A stretch of 64,000 bases of DNA from Herbiconiux gentiana (GCF_024978135.1 NZ_JANTEZ010000003.1:62001-126000), one strand, 5' to 3'; counted from the first letter of the stretch, positions 27,154 to 36,468 are shown. The notes: generated by a model not told the origin, from the sequence alone. Numbers and translations are program-made.

Positions 27154-27185
27154 CGAAGGGCCACTCCCTCGGGGGCGGCCCTTCG
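27154..27185. terminator. Hairpin between convergent acdS and clpX
   Basis: Perfect 9-base arms CGAAGGGCC (27154-27162) and GGCCCTTCG (27177-27185) enclose a 14-base loop. It lies between the two stop codons and can serve both directions. Confidence 0.65.
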
Positions 27186-27206
27186 TCGTGATGCGTGGTC
27201 GTGCGG

Positions 27207-28484
27207 CTACGCCGACTTCTCTTCGCGGCGCGGCTTGCGCGGCACGATGGTGGGAGCGGCGTTCTCGATCACCGTCTCCTTGGTGACGATGACGCGGGCG
27301 ACCTCGTCGGTGGAGGGCACTTCGAACATGATCGGCCCGAGCACCTCCTCGAGGATGGCGCGGAGGCCGCGCGCACCGGTCTGCCGCAGCACGGCCAGAT
27401 CGGCGATGGCCTCGAGGGCGTCGTGCTCGAACTCGAGGTCGACGCCGTCGAGCTCGAACATGCGCTGGTACTGGCGCACCAGGGCGTTGCGCGGCTCGGT
27501 GAGGATCTGCATCAACGCGGACTGGTCGAGCGGCGTCACCGTGGTGACGACAGGCAACCGGCCGATGAACTCGGGGATCAGCCCGAACTTGTGCAGGTCT
27601 TCGGGCAGCACCTCGTTGAACAGGTTGGCGTCGGCCTTCTTGCTGTAGAGCGGGGAGTTGAACCCGATGCCGCGCTTGCCGGCACGCTGGGAGATGATCT
27701 CCTCCAGGCCCGCGAACGCGCCCGCCACGATGAACAGCACGTTCGTCGTGTCGATCTGGATGAACTCCTGGTGCGGGTGCTTGCGCCCGCCCTGCGGCGG
27801 AACGCTGGCCACCGTGCCCTCAAGGATCTTCAGCAGCGCCTGCTGCACGCCCTCGCCCGAGACGTCGCGGGTGATCGACGGGTTCTCGGCCTTCCGGGCG
27901 ATCTTGTCGACCTCGTCGATGTAGATGATGCCCGTCTCGGCCCGCTTGACGTCGTAGTCGGCGGCCTGGATGAGCTTCAGCAGGATGTTCTCGACGTCTT
28001 CACCGACGTAGCCCGCCTCGGTGAGGGCCGTGGCGTCGGCGACGGCGAACGGGACATTCAGTCGCTTCGCCAGCGTCTGGGCGAGATAGGTCTTGCCGCA
28101 GCCGGTGGGGCCGATGAGGAGGATGTTGCTCTTGGCGATCTCGACCTCGTTGGCCTGGGCCTCGGCCGAGACGATGCCGGTGCGCGCCTTGGTGCGCTTG
28201 TAGTGGTTGTAGACGGCGACCGAGAGGGCGCGCTTCGCCGCATCCTGCCCGATGACGTACTCCTCGAGGAAGGAGTAGATCTCTTTCGGCTTCGGCAGCT
28301 CGAACTCGCCGGCCGCTTCTTCGCTGGCCTCGGAGAGTCGCTCCTCGATGATCTCGTTGCAGAGCTCGACGCACTCGTCGCAGATGTAGACGCCGGGACC
28401 GGCGATGAGCTGCTGGACCTGCTTCTGGCTCTTTCCGCAGAACGAGCACTTCAGCAGGTCGGCGCTCTCCCCTATGCGTGCCAT
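27207..28484 (-). CDS. clpX: ATP-dependent Clp protease ATP-binding subunit ClpX
   Basis: The ATG at 28482-28484 has GAGGAG upstream; 425 residues follow, starting [16 protein letters not shown]. The zinc-binding domain uses Cys13, Cys16, Cys35 and Cys38. The AAA+ domain has Walker [18 protein letters not shown], Walker [15 protein letters not shown], and the ClpP-docking IGF loop is seen as [11 protein letters not shown]. ClpX unfolds tagged proteins and feeds them to ClpP. It follows clpP1-clpP2 on the same strand, but 216 bases with a strong hairpin separate it from clpP2. A TAGGCT hexamer upstream suggests its own promoter. Confidence 0.98.
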   Translation of the reverse strand: MARIGESADLLKCSFCGKSQKQVQQLIAGPGVYICDECVELCNEIIEERLSEASEEAAGEFELPKPKEIYSFLEEYVIGQDAAKRALSVAVYNHYKRTKARTGIVSAEAQANEVEIAKSNILLIGPTGCGKTYLAQTLAKRLNVPFAVADATALTEAGYVGEDVENILLKLIQAADYDVKRAETGIIYIDEVDKIARKAENPSITRDVSGEGVQQALLKILEGTVASVPPQGGRKHPHQEFIQIDTTNVLFIVAGAFAGLEEIISQRAGKRGIGFNSPLYSKKADANLFNEVLPEDLHKFGLIPEFIGRLPVVTTVTPLDQSALMQILTEPRNALVRQYQRMFELDGVDLEFEHDALEAIADLAVLRQTGARGLRAILEEVLGPIMFEVPSTDEVARVIVTKETVIENAAPTIVPRKPRREEKSA

Positions 28485-28596
28485 GCCCACTCTCCTCAAC
28501 ACTGTGTTCCGACGAGCCTAACCCGAACCCCCGACAAGCACCGACACCGACCCGCATTCGTGACCTACCCGTTCCCGCGGCCCGGCCAGGAGACGG

Positions 28597-28649
28597 CGAC
28601 AGCCGGGGCATCCGCCGAGAGCGATGCTCTGCGGATGACCCGGCTGTCG
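28597..28649 (-). terminator. Long hairpin between clpP2 and clpX
   Basis: Arms of 19 bases (28597-28615 and 28631-28649) pair with a single mismatch, and the loop itself can form AGAGC/GCTCT. It would end or attenuate clpP1-clpP2 transcription before clpX. No U-tract follows. Confidence 0.65.
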
Positions 28650-28700
28650 GTGATCCCTCCCCCGAAGGAGCGGGCCAGCGGCGTCATGCCGTGGTCGAGG

Positions 28701-29366
28701 TCAGCTGACCAGGGCCGGCACGGCCTTGCGGGAGCTCAGCACCTGGTCGATCAGACCGTACTCGAGCGCCTCGTCGGCCGAGAGGATCTTGTCGCGGTCG
28801 ATGTCCTTCGAGACCTGCTCGAGCGAGCGGTTCGAGTGGTTCGACAGCGTGCCCTCGAGCCAGGTGCGCATGCGCATGATCTCGCGGGCCTGGATCTCGA
28901 TGTCGGAGGCCTGGCCGCCGCCCTGCCCGGTGGCGGGCTGGTGGATCAGGATGCGCGCGTTCGGCAGCGCGAGGCGCTTGCCGGGCGTGCCGGCCGCGAG
29001 CAGCACGGCGGCGGCGGAGGCCGCCTGGCCGAGGCACACGGTCTGGATCTGCGGACGCACGTACTGCATCGTGTCGTAGATCGCGGTCATCGCGGTGAAC
29101 GAGCCACCGGGAGAGTTGATGTACATCTCGATGTCGCGGTCAGGATCCTGCGACTCGAGCACGAGCAGCTGGGCCATCACGTCGTCGGCCGAGGCGTCGT
29201 CGATCTGCACGCCGAGGAAGATGATGCGGTCCTCGAAGAGCTTCGCGTACGGGTCCTGGCGCTTGAAGCCGTAGGCCGTGCGCTCCTCGAAGCTCGGCAG
29301 GATGTAGCGGTCGCTCGGCATGGTGCCGTTGCGGTAGGCGCTCGCACCGAAGGTGGGGGTTTCCAT
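28701..29366 (-). CDS. clpP2: ATP-dependent Clp protease proteolytic subunit ClpP2
   Basis: The protein has 221 residues. The catalytic Ser117 is in [12 protein letters not shown] and His142 in [10 protein letters not shown], with the handle-region Asp in the C-terminal half. The N-terminal extension [20 protein letters not shown] is longer than in ClpP1, as usual for actinobacterial ClpP2. Actinobacterial ClpP1 and ClpP2 form a mixed two-ring protease working with ClpX and ClpC1. It lies 35 bases after clpP1 and is probably co-transcribed. Confidence 0.96.
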   Translation of the reverse strand: METPTFGASAYRNGTMPSDRYILPSFEERTAYGFKRQDPYAKLFEDRIIFLGVQIDDASADDVMAQLLVLESQDPDRDIEMYINSPGGSFTAMTAIYDTMQYVRPQIQTVCLGQAASAAAVLLAAGTPGKRLALPNARILIHQPATGQGGGQASDIEIQAREIMRMRTWLEGTLSNHSNRSLEQVSKDIDRDKILSADEALEYGLIDQVLSSRKAVPALVS

Positions 29367-29401
29367 GTTCTCTTTACCTGTTCTCTGAGATGCGATTGCG
29401 A

Positions 29402-30001
29402 CTAGAGGGCCGAGGGGGCGTCGACCGTGCCGCCGCCACCGGCGACGTCGGTGGCGAACTCGCGCACGTGGTCGACGAAGCCGTACTCGAGGGCCTCCTG
29501 CGCACTGAACCAGCGGTCGCGGTCGCCGTCCTCGTTGACCTGCTCGACGGTCTTGCCCGTCTGTGAGGCGGTGATCTCGGCGAGACGCTGCTTCATGCTC
29601 AGGATGAGCTGCGCCTGCGTCTGGATGTCGGAGGCCGTTCCACCGAAGCCACCGTGCGGCTGGTGCAGCAGCACGCGGGCGTTGGGCGTGATGTAGCGCT
29701 TGCCCTTGGTGCCCGAGGTGAGCAGGAACTGGCCCATCGAGGCCGCCATTCCGATGCCCACGGTGACGATGTCGTTCGGCACGAACTTCATCGTGTCGTA
29801 GATCGCCATGCCGGCCGTGATGGAGCCACCGGGAGAGTTGATGTAGAGGAAGATGTCGCGCTTCGGGTCTTCAGCCGCGAGCAGCAGGATCTTGGCGCAG
29901 ATCTCGTTCGCGTTGTCATCGCGAACCTCGGACCCGAGCCAGATGATGCGGTCCTTCAGCAGTCGGTCGAAGACAGTTGAGGGGAAAGCCTGATCGGCCA
30001 T
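29402..30001 (-). CDS. clpP1: ATP-dependent Clp protease proteolytic subunit ClpP1
   Basis: The protein has 199 residues beginning [15 protein letters not shown]. The catalytic Ser88 is in [13 protein letters not shown] and His113 in [29 protein letters not shown] is the conserved substrate-channel segment. It is the first gene of the clpP1-clpP2 pair, downstream of tig with 142 bases between. I looked for the ClgR box expected in front of actinobacterial clpP operons and did not find a convincing copy. A TTGGAGCGA ribosome site precedes the ATG. Confidence 0.96.
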   Translation of the reverse strand: MADQAFPSTVFDRLLKDRIIWLGSEVRDDNANEICAKILLLAAEDPKRDIFLYINSPGGSITAGMAIYDTMKFVPNDIVTVGIGMAASMGQFLLTSGTKGKRYITPNARVLLHQPHGGFGGTASDIQTQAQLILSMKQRLAEITASQTGKTVEQVNEDGDRDRWFSAQEALEYGFVDHVREFATDVAGGGGTVDAPSAL

Positions 30002-30092
30002 GTGTGTCGCTCCAATTCACTTGCAGTGGTTTGAATCTACTGGGTGCGACGCAGCGCGGCCCCCGTGTTCGCCGTCGGCAGAGCCGCGAACG

Positions 30093-30132
30093 ACGACGGG
30101 CCCGCATCCGGTGCAGGATGCGGGCCCGTCGT
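30093..30132 (-). terminator. Perfect 17-base-pair hairpin after tig
   Basis: The arms at 30093-30109 and 30116-30132 are exact reverse complements around a 6-base loop, 12 bases after the tig stop. It lacks a U-tract but is the strongest stem in the window and separates tig from clpP1. Confidence 0.75.
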
Positions 30133-30143
30133 GGTGGGTTCGA

Positions 30144-31505
30144 TTAGTGCGAGTGGCCCTCGTGGTCGTGGCCCTCGTGCTCGTCGGCCGACTCGATGCC
30201 GACCAGGTTCTCGGCGTCGGCGTCGTCGTCGGCGAGGGTGGTGAACTCCGAGATGTCGACGGCCTTGCCGTTCGTGTCGACGACCTTGGCCTTCGACAGC
30301 ACGATGGCGAGCGCCTTGTTGCGGGCGACCTCGGCCACCATGGCGGGGATCTGGTTCGACTCCGAGAGGATCTTCACGAACTCGTTCGGCTCCATGCCGT
30401 ACTGGGCGGCCGACTGCACGAGGTACTGGGTCAGCTCGTCCTGCGAGACCTTGACCTCTTCACGGTCGACGACCGCGTCGAGCAGGATCTGCGTCTTGAA
30501 GGTGCTCTCGCTCGAGGCGGTGACCTCGGCGCGGTGCTCCTCGTCCTCCAGGCGGTTCTCGCTCTCGAGGTGACGGTGTACCTCGTCCTCGATGAGCGCC
30601 GGGGGAACCGGGATCTCGACCTTCTCGAGCAGGCTCTCGACGATCTTGGTGCGGGCCTCGGACGCCTGTCCGAAGGCCTTCTGCTTCTCGACCTGCTCCT
30701 TGAGCGAGTTCTTCAGCTCGTCGAGGGTGTCGAACTCGCTGGCGATCTGGGCGAAGTCGTCATCGGCCTCGGGCAGCTCGCGCTCCTTGACCGAGTTCAG
30801 CGTGACCGTGACGAGGGCGTCGCGGCCGGCGTGCTCGCCGCCGAGCAGCGGGGCCTCGAAGGTGGTGGTCTCACCGGCGGTGAGGGTGTCGAGCGCCTCG
30901 TCGATGCCCTCGAGCAGCTCGCCCGAGCCGATCTCGTAGGAGATGCCCGAGGCGGTGTCGACCTCGACGTCGTCGACGGTGGCGACGAGGTCGAGCTGGG
31001 CGAAGTCGCCGGTCTTGGCGGGGCGGTCGACGGTGACCAGGGTGCCGAAGCGGCTGCGCAGGCGCTCGAGCTCCTCGTCGACGTCGCTGTCTTCGACGAC
31101 GGCGGGCTCGACCGCGACCTCGAAGCCCTCGTAGTCGGGCAGCTCGATCTCGGGGCGCACGTCGACCTCGATGGCGAGCTCGAGGTCACCCGAGAAGTCC
31201 TCGGCCTTGGGCCACTCGACGATGTCGGCCTGGGGGCGGCCGAGCGGGCGCAGCTCGTTCTCGGTGACGGCGTCGCGGTAGAAGCGGTCGAGGCCCTCGT
31301 TGACGGCGTGCTCGAGCACCGCGGCCTTGCCGACGCGCTGGTTGATGATGGGCGGCGGCACCTTGCCCTTGCGGAAGCCGGGGATGTTGACCTGCTCGGC
31401 GATGTGGCTGTAGGCGTGATCGATGCTGGGCTTCAGCTCGTCGGGGGTGACGAAGATGGCGATCTTCACACGCGTGGGGCTGAGCTTTTCGACCGTGGTC
31501 TTCAC
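30144..31505 (-). CDS. tig: Trigger factor (ribosome-associated chaperone and peptidyl-prolyl isomerase)
   Basis: The GTG at 31503-31505 follows AGGAG, giving 453 residues. The N-terminal ribosome-binding domain contains the signature GFRKGKVPP (in [19 protein letters not shown]). The FKBP-type domain follows ([16 protein letters not shown]), then the helical chaperone C-domain. The tail is acidic and ends with a His-rich cluster, [12 protein letters not shown], which could bind metal ions. The gene precedes clpP1-clpP2-clpX in the order common to Actinobacteria. tRNA-Pro lies 42 bases upstream on the same strand, so the two may share a transcript. Confidence 0.97.
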   Translation of the reverse strand: MKTTVEKLSPTRVKIAIFVTPDELKPSIDHAYSHIAEQVNIPGFRKGKVPPPIINQRVGKAAVLEHAVNEGLDRFYRDAVTENELRPLGRPQADIVEWPKAEDFSGDLELAIEVDVRPEIELPDYEGFEVAVEPAVVEDSDVDEELERLRSRFGTLVTVDRPAKTGDFAQLDLVATVDDVEVDTASGISYEIGSGELLEGIDEALDTLTAGETTTFEAPLLGGEHAGRDALVTVTLNSVKERELPEADDDFAQIASEFDTLDELKNSLKEQVEKQKAFGQASEARTKIVESLLEKVEIPVPPALIEDEVHRHLESENRLEDEEHRAEVTASSESTFKTQILLDAVVDREEVKVSQDELTQYLVQSAAQYGMEPNEFVKILSESNQIPAMVAEVARNKALAIVLSKAKVVDTNGKAVDISEFTTLADDDADAENLVGIESADEHEGHDHEGHSH

Positions 31506-31547
31506 GTTGAGTGTCTCCTGTGGTTGTTTCGAGGTTCGTACGTCGTG

Positions 31548-31622
31548 TCGGGGCGACAGGATTCGAACCTGCGACCTCCCGCTCCCAAAGCGGGCGCTCT
31601 AGCCAAGCTGAGCTACGCCCCG
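31548..31622 (-). tRNA. tRNA-Pro (anticodon TGG)
   Basis: The acceptor arms CGGGGCG (5' end at 31622) and CGCCCCG pair fully, with A as discriminator. The anticodon loop CTTTGGG sits in a paired CCCGC/GCGGG stem, and the T-arm GGTTCGAATCC is canonical. The 3' CCA is not encoded. A TAGACT hexamer upstream on the minus strand is a likely -10. Confidence 0.96.
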
Positions 31623-31727
31623 GCGGCGAAATGGCCTCGGCAAGTCTAGTGCACGGGTCGCCGCCGGTCACACAGCGCGTTCGAAGCTGTACTACGATGT
31701 GTCGGGTGCCGGGCGCGAGCCCTGCTC

Positions 31728-31801
31728 GGGGATGTAGCTCAATGGTAGAGCCTCAGTCTTCCAAACTGATCACGCGGGTTCGATTCCCGTCATCCCCTCC
31801 A
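31728..31801 (+). tRNA. tRNA-Gly (anticodon TCC)
   Basis: The acceptor arms GGGGATG and CATCCCC pair, the discriminator is T, and CCA is encoded at 31799-31801. The anticodon loop CTTCCAA lies in a CTCAG/CTGAT-type stem, and the T-arm GGGTTCGATTCCC is standard. TACGAT about 30 bases upstream may be the -10. It is divergent from tRNA-Pro. Confidence 0.96.
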
Positions 31802-31892
31802 CGCGGTGCGCTTGCCCCCACCCCCCTAGTTCTACTACCGTCGTGCAGAACGCCGCACGATCCGACCCGGGCGGCCGAGAAAGGCCAGCCTC

Positions 31893-32240
31893 ATGACCGC
31901 GACTGACGAGCCGCGCATCCGCCCCACCTCGGGCGACACCCGACGCTCCCGACGCATCGTCGAGGAGGTGAGCTTCGACGAATTGATCAGCGATGACGCT
32001 CCCGCCCCCGTCGAGGCGGCGCCCAAGCCGGCGCGCACCCACACCAACGCGGCGGCCCCCGTCCGCCCCCGCGAGCAGCCCGCCGAGGCGCACCACCCCA
32101 AGGGCCGCTTCTACCGACCCGAGCTCTACAGCACGACCCAGCGCATCACCGGCAGCGTCGTGGTGAAGGTCACCGTCGTCGTGCTGCTGCTCGCCGGCAC
32201 CGCCGCCCTGGTCTACCTGGCACTCGACCGCTTCAGCTGA
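31893..32240 (+). CDS. Small membrane-anchored protein of unknown function
   Basis: The ATG at 31893 follows GAAAGG and gives 115 residues. The N-terminal 80 residues are polar, Pro/Ala-rich and probably disordered, containing RRIVEEVSFDELISDD. A single C-terminal membrane segment (VVVKVTVVVLLLAGTAALVY) ends nine residues later. This is the layout of a tail-anchored protein with its body in the cytoplasm. I recognise no domain. It lies alone between tRNA-Gly and the LLM oxidoreductase. Confidence 0.7.
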   Translation: MTATDEPRIRPTSGDTRRSRRIVEEVSFDELISDDAPAPVEAAPKPARTHTNAAAPVRPREQPAEAHHPKGRFYRPELYSTTQRITGSVVVKVTVVVLLLAGTAALVYLALDRFS

Positions 32241-32255
32241 GCGCCCGTTCGGGCG

Positions 32256-32261
32256 TAGTCT
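32256..32261 (+). promoter_or_regulatory. -10 hexamer of leaderless LLM gene
   Basis: TAGTCT ends 7 bases before the ATG at 32269, and no Shine-Dalgarno sequence is present, so the transcript probably starts at the start codon. Confidence 0.5.
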
Positions 32262-32268
32262 CCGATCC

Positions 32269-33129
32269 ATGGAGATCGGACTGCACCTCGCTGACCTGAC
32301 GTTCGAAGGCGGCACCGCCCTGCTCGCCCCCACCCTCGCGCGGGTCGCCCGCGAGGCGGAGGCCGCCGGGGTGGCCCGGCTGACGGTGATGGACCACCTC
32401 TGGCAGATCCGCGGCGTCGGCCCGGCCGAGAACGCCATGCTCGAGGCCTACACGACGCTCGGCTTCCTGGCCGCGCACACCGAGCGGATGCTCCTGCACT
32501 GCCTCGTGACCGGCGTGACCTATCGGGCGCCCGGGCTCCTCGCCAAGCAGATCGCGACCCTCGACGTGCTGAGCGGCGGGCGTGCCGGGCTCGGCATCGG
32601 CGCCGCCTGGAACGAGGAGGAGGCCACGGGCCTCGGCCTCGAGTTCCCGCCGATGAAGGAGCGCTTCGAGCGGCTCGAGGAGGCCATCCGCATCTGCCTG
32701 CAGATGTGGAGCGACGACGAGGGCCCCTTCGAGGGCGAGCACTACCGGCTCGGGCGCACACTGAGCGAGCCCGCTCCGCTCAGCCGGCCGCACCCCTATC
32801 TGATGATCGGCGGCTCCGGTGAGCGCAAGACGCTGCGGCTCGTGGCGCAGTACGCCGACGCCTGCAACATCTTCGGCGGGCCGGATGCGGGCCGGAAGCT
32901 CGAGGTGCTGCGGGCGCACTGCGACGACCTCGGCCGCGACTACGACAGCATCGAGAAGACGACGATCAGCGGGCTCGTGCCCGGGACGTCGGCCGACGAG
33001 CTGCTCGGCCTGCTGCGCGGAGCGCGGGAGCAGGGTTTCTCGGTGATGTATCTCATGCCGGCGGGCCCTCAGCCGCTGCAGGCCGTCGAGCTGCTCGCGT
33101 CGCTCCGTGAGGAGATCGCCGCGATCTGA
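32269..33129 (+). CDS. LLM class F420-dependent oxidoreductase
   Basis: This protein of 286 residues has a TIM-barrel luciferase-like monooxygenase fold: MEIGLHLADLTFEGG at the first strand, VARLTVMDHLWQIRG with the conserved D-H, LLAKQIATLDVLSGGRAGLGIGAAW, and HPYLMIGGSGERKTLRLVAQYAD. Actinobacterial members of this subgroup use cofactor F420 or FMN; the GIGAAWNEEEATGLG segment favours the F420 group. The substrate is unknown. It is probably leaderless and converges on the proline-rich membrane protein gene. Confidence 0.85.
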   Translation: MEIGLHLADLTFEGGTALLAPTLARVAREAEAAGVARLTVMDHLWQIRGVGPAENAMLEAYTTLGFLAAHTERMLLHCLVTGVTYRAPGLLAKQIATLDVLSGGRAGLGIGAAWNEEEATGLGLEFPPMKERFERLEEAIRICLQMWSDDEGPFEGEHYRLGRTLSEPAPLSRPHPYLMIGGSGERKTLRLVAQYADACNIFGGPDAGRKLEVLRAHCDDLGRDYDSIEKTTISGLVPGTSADELLGLLRGAREQGFSVMYLMPAGPQPLQAVELLASLREEIAAI

Positions 33130-33171
33130 GCGGGCGGGGTGATCCGAGCGGGCGGGGCGGCCGCGCGGTGC

Positions 33172-34074
33172 TCAGCGGGTGAAGCGCGCGGGCAGGTACG
33201 CCGGCGCCGGGGTGACCACGTACACGACGTCGTCGGCATCCGCCACCGAGTAGGCCTCGACGTAGCTCACCGTCGCGCCCGGCGCCACGGTGGCGGCCGG
33301 CGGCAGCCCGGTCATGCCGTTCGACGGGTCGACGATGGGGTTGCCGCTCGCACCGGCCGACGTCACCGAGGTGACGGTGCCGGGCACGAAGTCGTTCGCG
33401 CTGCCGTTGTAGACGGTGACGGTCAGGGCGATGTTGGCGGGCTGACCGGCGCCCGAGGCCTGCGGCGAGGGGCTGAACGACTCGGGGGCGGCGACCGAGA
33501 TCTGCAGGCCGTCGTCGTAGGTCACGGTCTGGTCGTAGAGCGCCGGCACGACCTCGGTGGCGGATGCGGCCGGCCCTTCGCCGTCGGCCGCCTGACCGCC
33601 GAGAAGCGCCCCTGGGGCGGCCGCGCCGATCACCCCGACGGCGAACACGACCCCGAGCACCACGACCAGCACGAAGGCGAGCCCGGCGAGCACGAGCCCG
33701 GGCACGAGGAACGGATTGCGCGGGGCACGCACCTGACCGTGGGCGTGCCCGAGCGCACGCGCCGGCGGCTGGCGCACGGGAGCCGGCGAGCGGGACGGGG
33801 TCGCCGGGGCGGTGCCGGGCAGGGGGTTGCCCGGCCGCTTCAGCTCCCAGCGGTTCGGCTCGGCCGGAGCGGGCGGCACCACAGGTGCGGGCGCAGCAGC
33901 GTGAGCCGGGACGGCGGCCGGCGCGGCAGCCCGGGCCGGCCCAGCGGCCGGGGCAGGCGTCGGCACGGGCGCGGGCGCGGGAGCGGCGGCCCGTGGCGGC
34001 GTGCCGTCGTCGTCGCGCCCGCCGAACGACGGCGGGAGTGGCGGCAGAGGCGGGAGCGGCGGGGTCGACGGCAT
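33172..34074 (-). CDS. Proline-rich membrane protein with extracytoplasmic C-terminal domain
   Basis: The ATG at 34072-34074 starts a 300-residue protein; longer open reading upstream runs into the divergent gene. The first 130 residues are Pro/Ala repeats without predicted fold (MPSTPPLPPLPPLPPSFGG and many P-A pairs). One membrane segment follows (VLAGLAFVLVVVLGVVFAVG). The C-terminal 110 residues form a beta-rich domain resembling DUF4352-type modules (LQISVAAPESFSPS, ALTVTVYNGSANDFVPG, VSYVEAYSVADADDVVYVV). The layout suggests a cell-surface protein with a cytoplasmic disordered tail. Function is unknown. Confidence 0.75.
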   Translation of the reverse strand: MPSTPPLPPLPPLPPSFGGRDDDGTPPRAAAPAPAPVPTPAPAAGPARAAAPAAVPAHAAAPAPVVPPAPAEPNRWELKRPGNPLPGTAPATPSRSPAPVRQPPARALGHAHGQVRAPRNPFLVPGLVLAGLAFVLVVVLGVVFAVGVIGAAAPGALLGGQAADGEGPAASATEVVPALYDQTVTYDDGLQISVAAPESFSPSPQASGAGQPANIALTVTVYNGSANDFVPGTVTSVTSAGASGNPIVDPSNGMTGLPPAATVAPGATVSYVEAYSVADADDVVYVVTPAPAYLPARFTR

Positions 34075-34131
34075 CCCCCACAGTCTCGCACCCGCAGCGC
34101 CCCGCCCCCTGCCGTTCGACGGCGGGCCGCG

Positions 34132-34137
34132 TAGTCT
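34132..34137 (+). promoter_or_regulatory. -10 hexamer of leaderless gene at 34144
   Basis: TAGTCT ends 6 bases before the ATG at 34144; no ribosome-binding sequence is present. Confidence 0.5.
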
Positions 34138-34143
34138 GACGGC

Positions 34144-34503
34144 ATGTCCCCTCAGCCGCTCTTCCTCGCGGCCACGACGAGCTACGCGGTCAACTGCGCA
34201 CTGGGCGCCTCGGTCGCCGCCGGCGTCGTCGACACGCGCCGCTTCCGCTGGGTGCACCACGCCCTGTACATCGCGACCTGCACGCTCGCGGGCGCGGCCG
34301 CCGCCTCAGCGATGCTGCCCGCGCTGCGTCCGTCGGGCGCCGCCGCTGCCGCCTCGGCCCGCCGCGCAGCCCTCGCGCTGGCGCCGGCCGCGGTGCCCCT
34401 CGTCGTCATCCCCCGGGTGAGCGCGCGCACCGCGCGCCATCCGATCGTCGCCCTCACCGCCGCCCCCTTCCTCGCGGCCGGCCTGATCCTGTCCAGGAGG
34501 TAG
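34144..34503 (+). CDS. Small membrane protein of unknown function
   Basis: The 119 residues are Ala-rich, with three or four hydrophobic stretches (near 10-28, 40-60, 75-90 and 100-117) and short basic loops such as [10 protein letters not shown]. No family is recognised. The stop lies 7 bases before the GTG of the nitroreductase gene, so the two genes are probably co-transcribed. The nitroreductase ribosome site AGGAGG overlaps the last codons of this gene. Confidence 0.7.
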   Translation: MSPQPLFLAATTSYAVNCALGASVAAGVVDTRRFRWVHHALYIATCTLAGAAAASAMLPALRPSGAAAAASARRAALALAPAAVPLVVIPRVSARTARHPIVALTAAPFLAAGLILSRR

Positions 34504-34510
34504 CAGTCCC

Positions 34511-35317
34511 GTGGAGTTCCTCGACGTCGTGCGCCGACGCAAGACGACCAACGGCCCCTTCCGGCCCGACCCGGTGAGCCGGGAGCACCAGCGGCTGCTG
34601 ATGGAGGTGGCGGGCCGCGCCCCCTCGCAGCTGAACAGCCAGCCCTGGCGCTTCGTCATCGTCGAGGAGCGCGACACGATCGAGCGGATCGCCCGCATCA
34701 GCGGCGACAGCATGACCGAGGCCATGTCGAACGGCACGTTCTTTGAGCGCTACAAGCCCTACTTCCGGTTCAGCGCCGAGGAGATGGCCGAGAAGCGCAG
34801 CGGCATGCTGTTCGACAAGCTGCCGGCCGTGCTCCGCCCCTTCACCAAGCAGGTCTTCACGCCGCGCGGACAGAAGCTGATGAACTCGTTCCGCGTGCCG
34901 CAGACGCTCGGCGAGGAGAACCGCAAGTTGGTCGCCGGCTCGCCCCTTCTGCTCGGCGTGATGCTCGACCGCGCCGAGTACCGGCCGGGCGAGCTGAGCT
35001 CGTTCTACTCGGTGTTCAGCATGGGCGCGGCCATGGAGAACGTCTGGCTGACCACCGCCGAACTCGGCATGGGCATCCAGTTCGTCTCCTTCCCCATGGA
35101 GGTGCCCGGCAAGTGGGCCGAGATCGAGGCGCTGCTCGAGGTGCCCGACGACCTCGAGCTGATGGCGGTCTACCGGCTGGGCTACCTGCCCGCCGATCAG
35201 GTGCGCCCGGCCATCGACTGGTCGAGCCACGAGCGCAGGAAGCCGTCGCAGTACGTCTTCCGCGGCACCTGCGCCTCCCCCGAAACGGGGTGGGACGAGA
35301 GTCCACCCGTGCCCTAG
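34511..35317 (+). CDS. Nitroreductase family protein
   Basis: The GTG at 34511 has AGGAGG 10 bases upstream (34495-34500). The 268-residue protein shows the FMN-binding nitroreductase pattern: [36 protein letters not shown], then [20 protein letters not shown] and [19 protein letters not shown] near the C-terminus. These enzymes use FMN and NAD(P)H to reduce nitro compounds, quinones or similar acceptors. The substrate is not predictable. It forms a likely two-gene unit with the small membrane protein upstream. Confidence 0.87.
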   Translation: MEFLDVVRRRKTTNGPFRPDPVSREHQRLLMEVAGRAPSQLNSQPWRFVIVEERDTIERIARISGDSMTEAMSNGTFFERYKPYFRFSAEEMAEKRSGMLFDKLPAVLRPFTKQVFTPRGQKLMNSFRVPQTLGEENRKLVAGSPLLLGVMLDRAEYRPGELSSFYSVFSMGAAMENVWLTTAELGMGIQFVSFPMEVPGKWAEIEALLEVPDDLELMAVYRLGYLPADQVRPAIDWSSHERRKPSQYVFRGTCASPETGWDESPPVP

Positions 35318-35376
35318 GGTCGGTGCTGGGGGCAGGGCGACGGATGCTCGTTCCCGTCGATCCCGAAAGGCTCCCC

Positions 35377-35850
35377 ATGGCAGACCACACCCTCTCCGGC
35401 CCCGAGTTCACCGGCGAACGGCCCCTCGAGGCCTCTCCCTGGGAGATCAAGCTCTCGTTCGGCCTCTGGCTGGCCGAGGCGATCCTGGCGCTGATCAGCG
35501 GGCTGCTCGTGGTGTTCGCCGGAGCGGCCGTCGCCCTGGTGGTCGGCACCGAGGGCGACGCCGCACCGATCACGATCGCCCTGGTCGTGGGAGCGGGCGT
35601 CGTGATCATGGCGCTCGCGGTGTTCCGCATCGTCTGCGCGGCGAAGCTGCTGCGGGGCAGGCCGTGGGCCCGCAACGCCCTCACGATCCTGGGCGTACTG
35701 GCGCTGTTCGGCGTCGTGCTGGAGTTCCAGGGCAACGCCGCCGTGGCGATCGCGCACGCGCTGGTCACGGTCGTCGCCCTCGTGACGATGTACCTGCCGA
35801 ACTCCAACGCCTGGATCCGCGCGCCTTTCCCCACGTCAGCGGGCGTTTAG
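35377..35850 (+). CDS. Four-helix membrane protein of unknown function
   Basis: The ATG at 35377 follows AAAGG with 6 bases between; 157 residues result. Four hydrophobic segments are visible (about 30-55, 60-85, 95-115 and 120-142), with a soluble N-terminus MADHTLSGPEFTGERPLEAS. The spacing resembles small actinobacterial DUF-type integral membrane proteins, but I cannot name the family. Longer open reading upstream overlaps the nitroreductase gene in another frame and is not used. The stop codon abuts the iron-box-like sequence in front of dps. Confidence 0.72.
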   Translation: MADHTLSGPEFTGERPLEASPWEIKLSFGLWLAEAILALISGLLVVFAGAAVALVVGTEGDAAPITIALVVGAGVVIMALAVFRIVCAAKLLRGRPWARNALTILGVLALFGVVLEFQGNAAVAIAHALVTVVALVTMYLPNSNAWIRAPFPTSAGV

Positions 35851-35918
35851 CAAGGTACGCCTCACCTTCGTGAGCGTTGCCTCAGCTTGCTTGCGGAACA
35901 TTTCTCGCTGAGTACCGT
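35851..35918 (+). promoter_or_regulatory. dps promoter with two DtxR/IdeR-like iron boxes
   Basis: The 19-base site at 35851-35869 matches the DtxR/IdeR consensus at 15 positions, with symmetrical AAGGT and ACCTT halves. A weaker second copy is at 35873-35889. A possible promoter follows: TTGCGG (35891-35896), 16 bases, TACCGT (35913-35918). The boxes lie just upstream of the -35, a position compatible with either activation or repression by an iron-responsive regulator. Confidence 0.5.
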
Positions 35919-35949
35919 TGAGGCACAGGGATCGGAAGGACACCTCATC

Positions 35950-36447
35950 ATGACCGAAGTCATCGGCACCCGCACCACCAGCCCCGCCAGCACCACGAGC
36001 CCCGACGTGGCCGCCGCGGCCGCCCAGTTCCTCAGCCCCGTCGTGATCGAGCTGCAGGCCCTCGCGGTCAACGGCAAGCAGGCCCACTGGCACGTGCGCA
36101 GCTCCAACTTCATCGGTGTGCACGAGCTGCTCGACACCATCGTCGACCACGCCCAGGAGTACGCCGACACGGCGGCCGAGCGCGTGGTGGCCCTCGGCCT
36201 GCCGATCGACGCGCGCATCCAGACCGTCGCCGAGAAGACCGGCACCACCGCCATGCCGGCCGGGTTCCAAAAGTCCGACACGATGATCCAGGCGATCATC
36301 GGTCAGATCGACGTGGCCCTCACCGTGGTCAACAAGGCCGTCGCCGAGCTCGGCGAGATCGACGCCTCCTCGCAGGATGTCGCGATCGAGATCGCGCGCG
36401 GCCTCGATAAGGACCGCTGGTTCCTCTTCGCGCACATCTCGGAGTAG
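35950..36447 (+). CDS. dps: Dps family ferritin-like DNA-protection protein
   Basis: The ATG at 35950 follows GGAAGGA, giving 165 residues. The ferroxidase pattern at the dimer interface is visible: AVNGKQAHWHVRSSNFIGVHELLD, then DHAQEYADTAAERVVALG, with the conserved His, Asp and Glu. Dps proteins form 12-subunit shells that oxidise and store iron and may coat DNA under starvation or peroxide stress. The N-terminus is Thr/Ser-rich with little positive charge, so DNA binding is uncertain. Upstream iron-box-like sequences support iron-dependent control. Confidence 0.95.
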   Translation: MTEVIGTRTTSPASTTSPDVAAAAAQFLSPVVIELQALAVNGKQAHWHVRSSNFIGVHELLDTIVDHAQEYADTAAERVVALGLPIDARIQTVAEKTGTTAMPAGFQKSDTMIQAIIGQIDVALTVVNKAVAELGEIDASSQDVAIEIARGLDKDRWFLFAHISE

Positions 36448-36468
36448 TCCTCCGAGACCACCCTCACC

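Noticed and set aside
30002-30092. ClgR box before clpP1
   Set aside because: Only a GCG-N5-GCG direct arrangement was found, not the inverted CGC-N5-GCG pattern.
33130-33171. Duplicate GAGCGGGCGGGG as a repeat element
   Set aside because: Two copies of a short GC-rich word in 30 bases are expected at this base composition; no hairpin or other structure.
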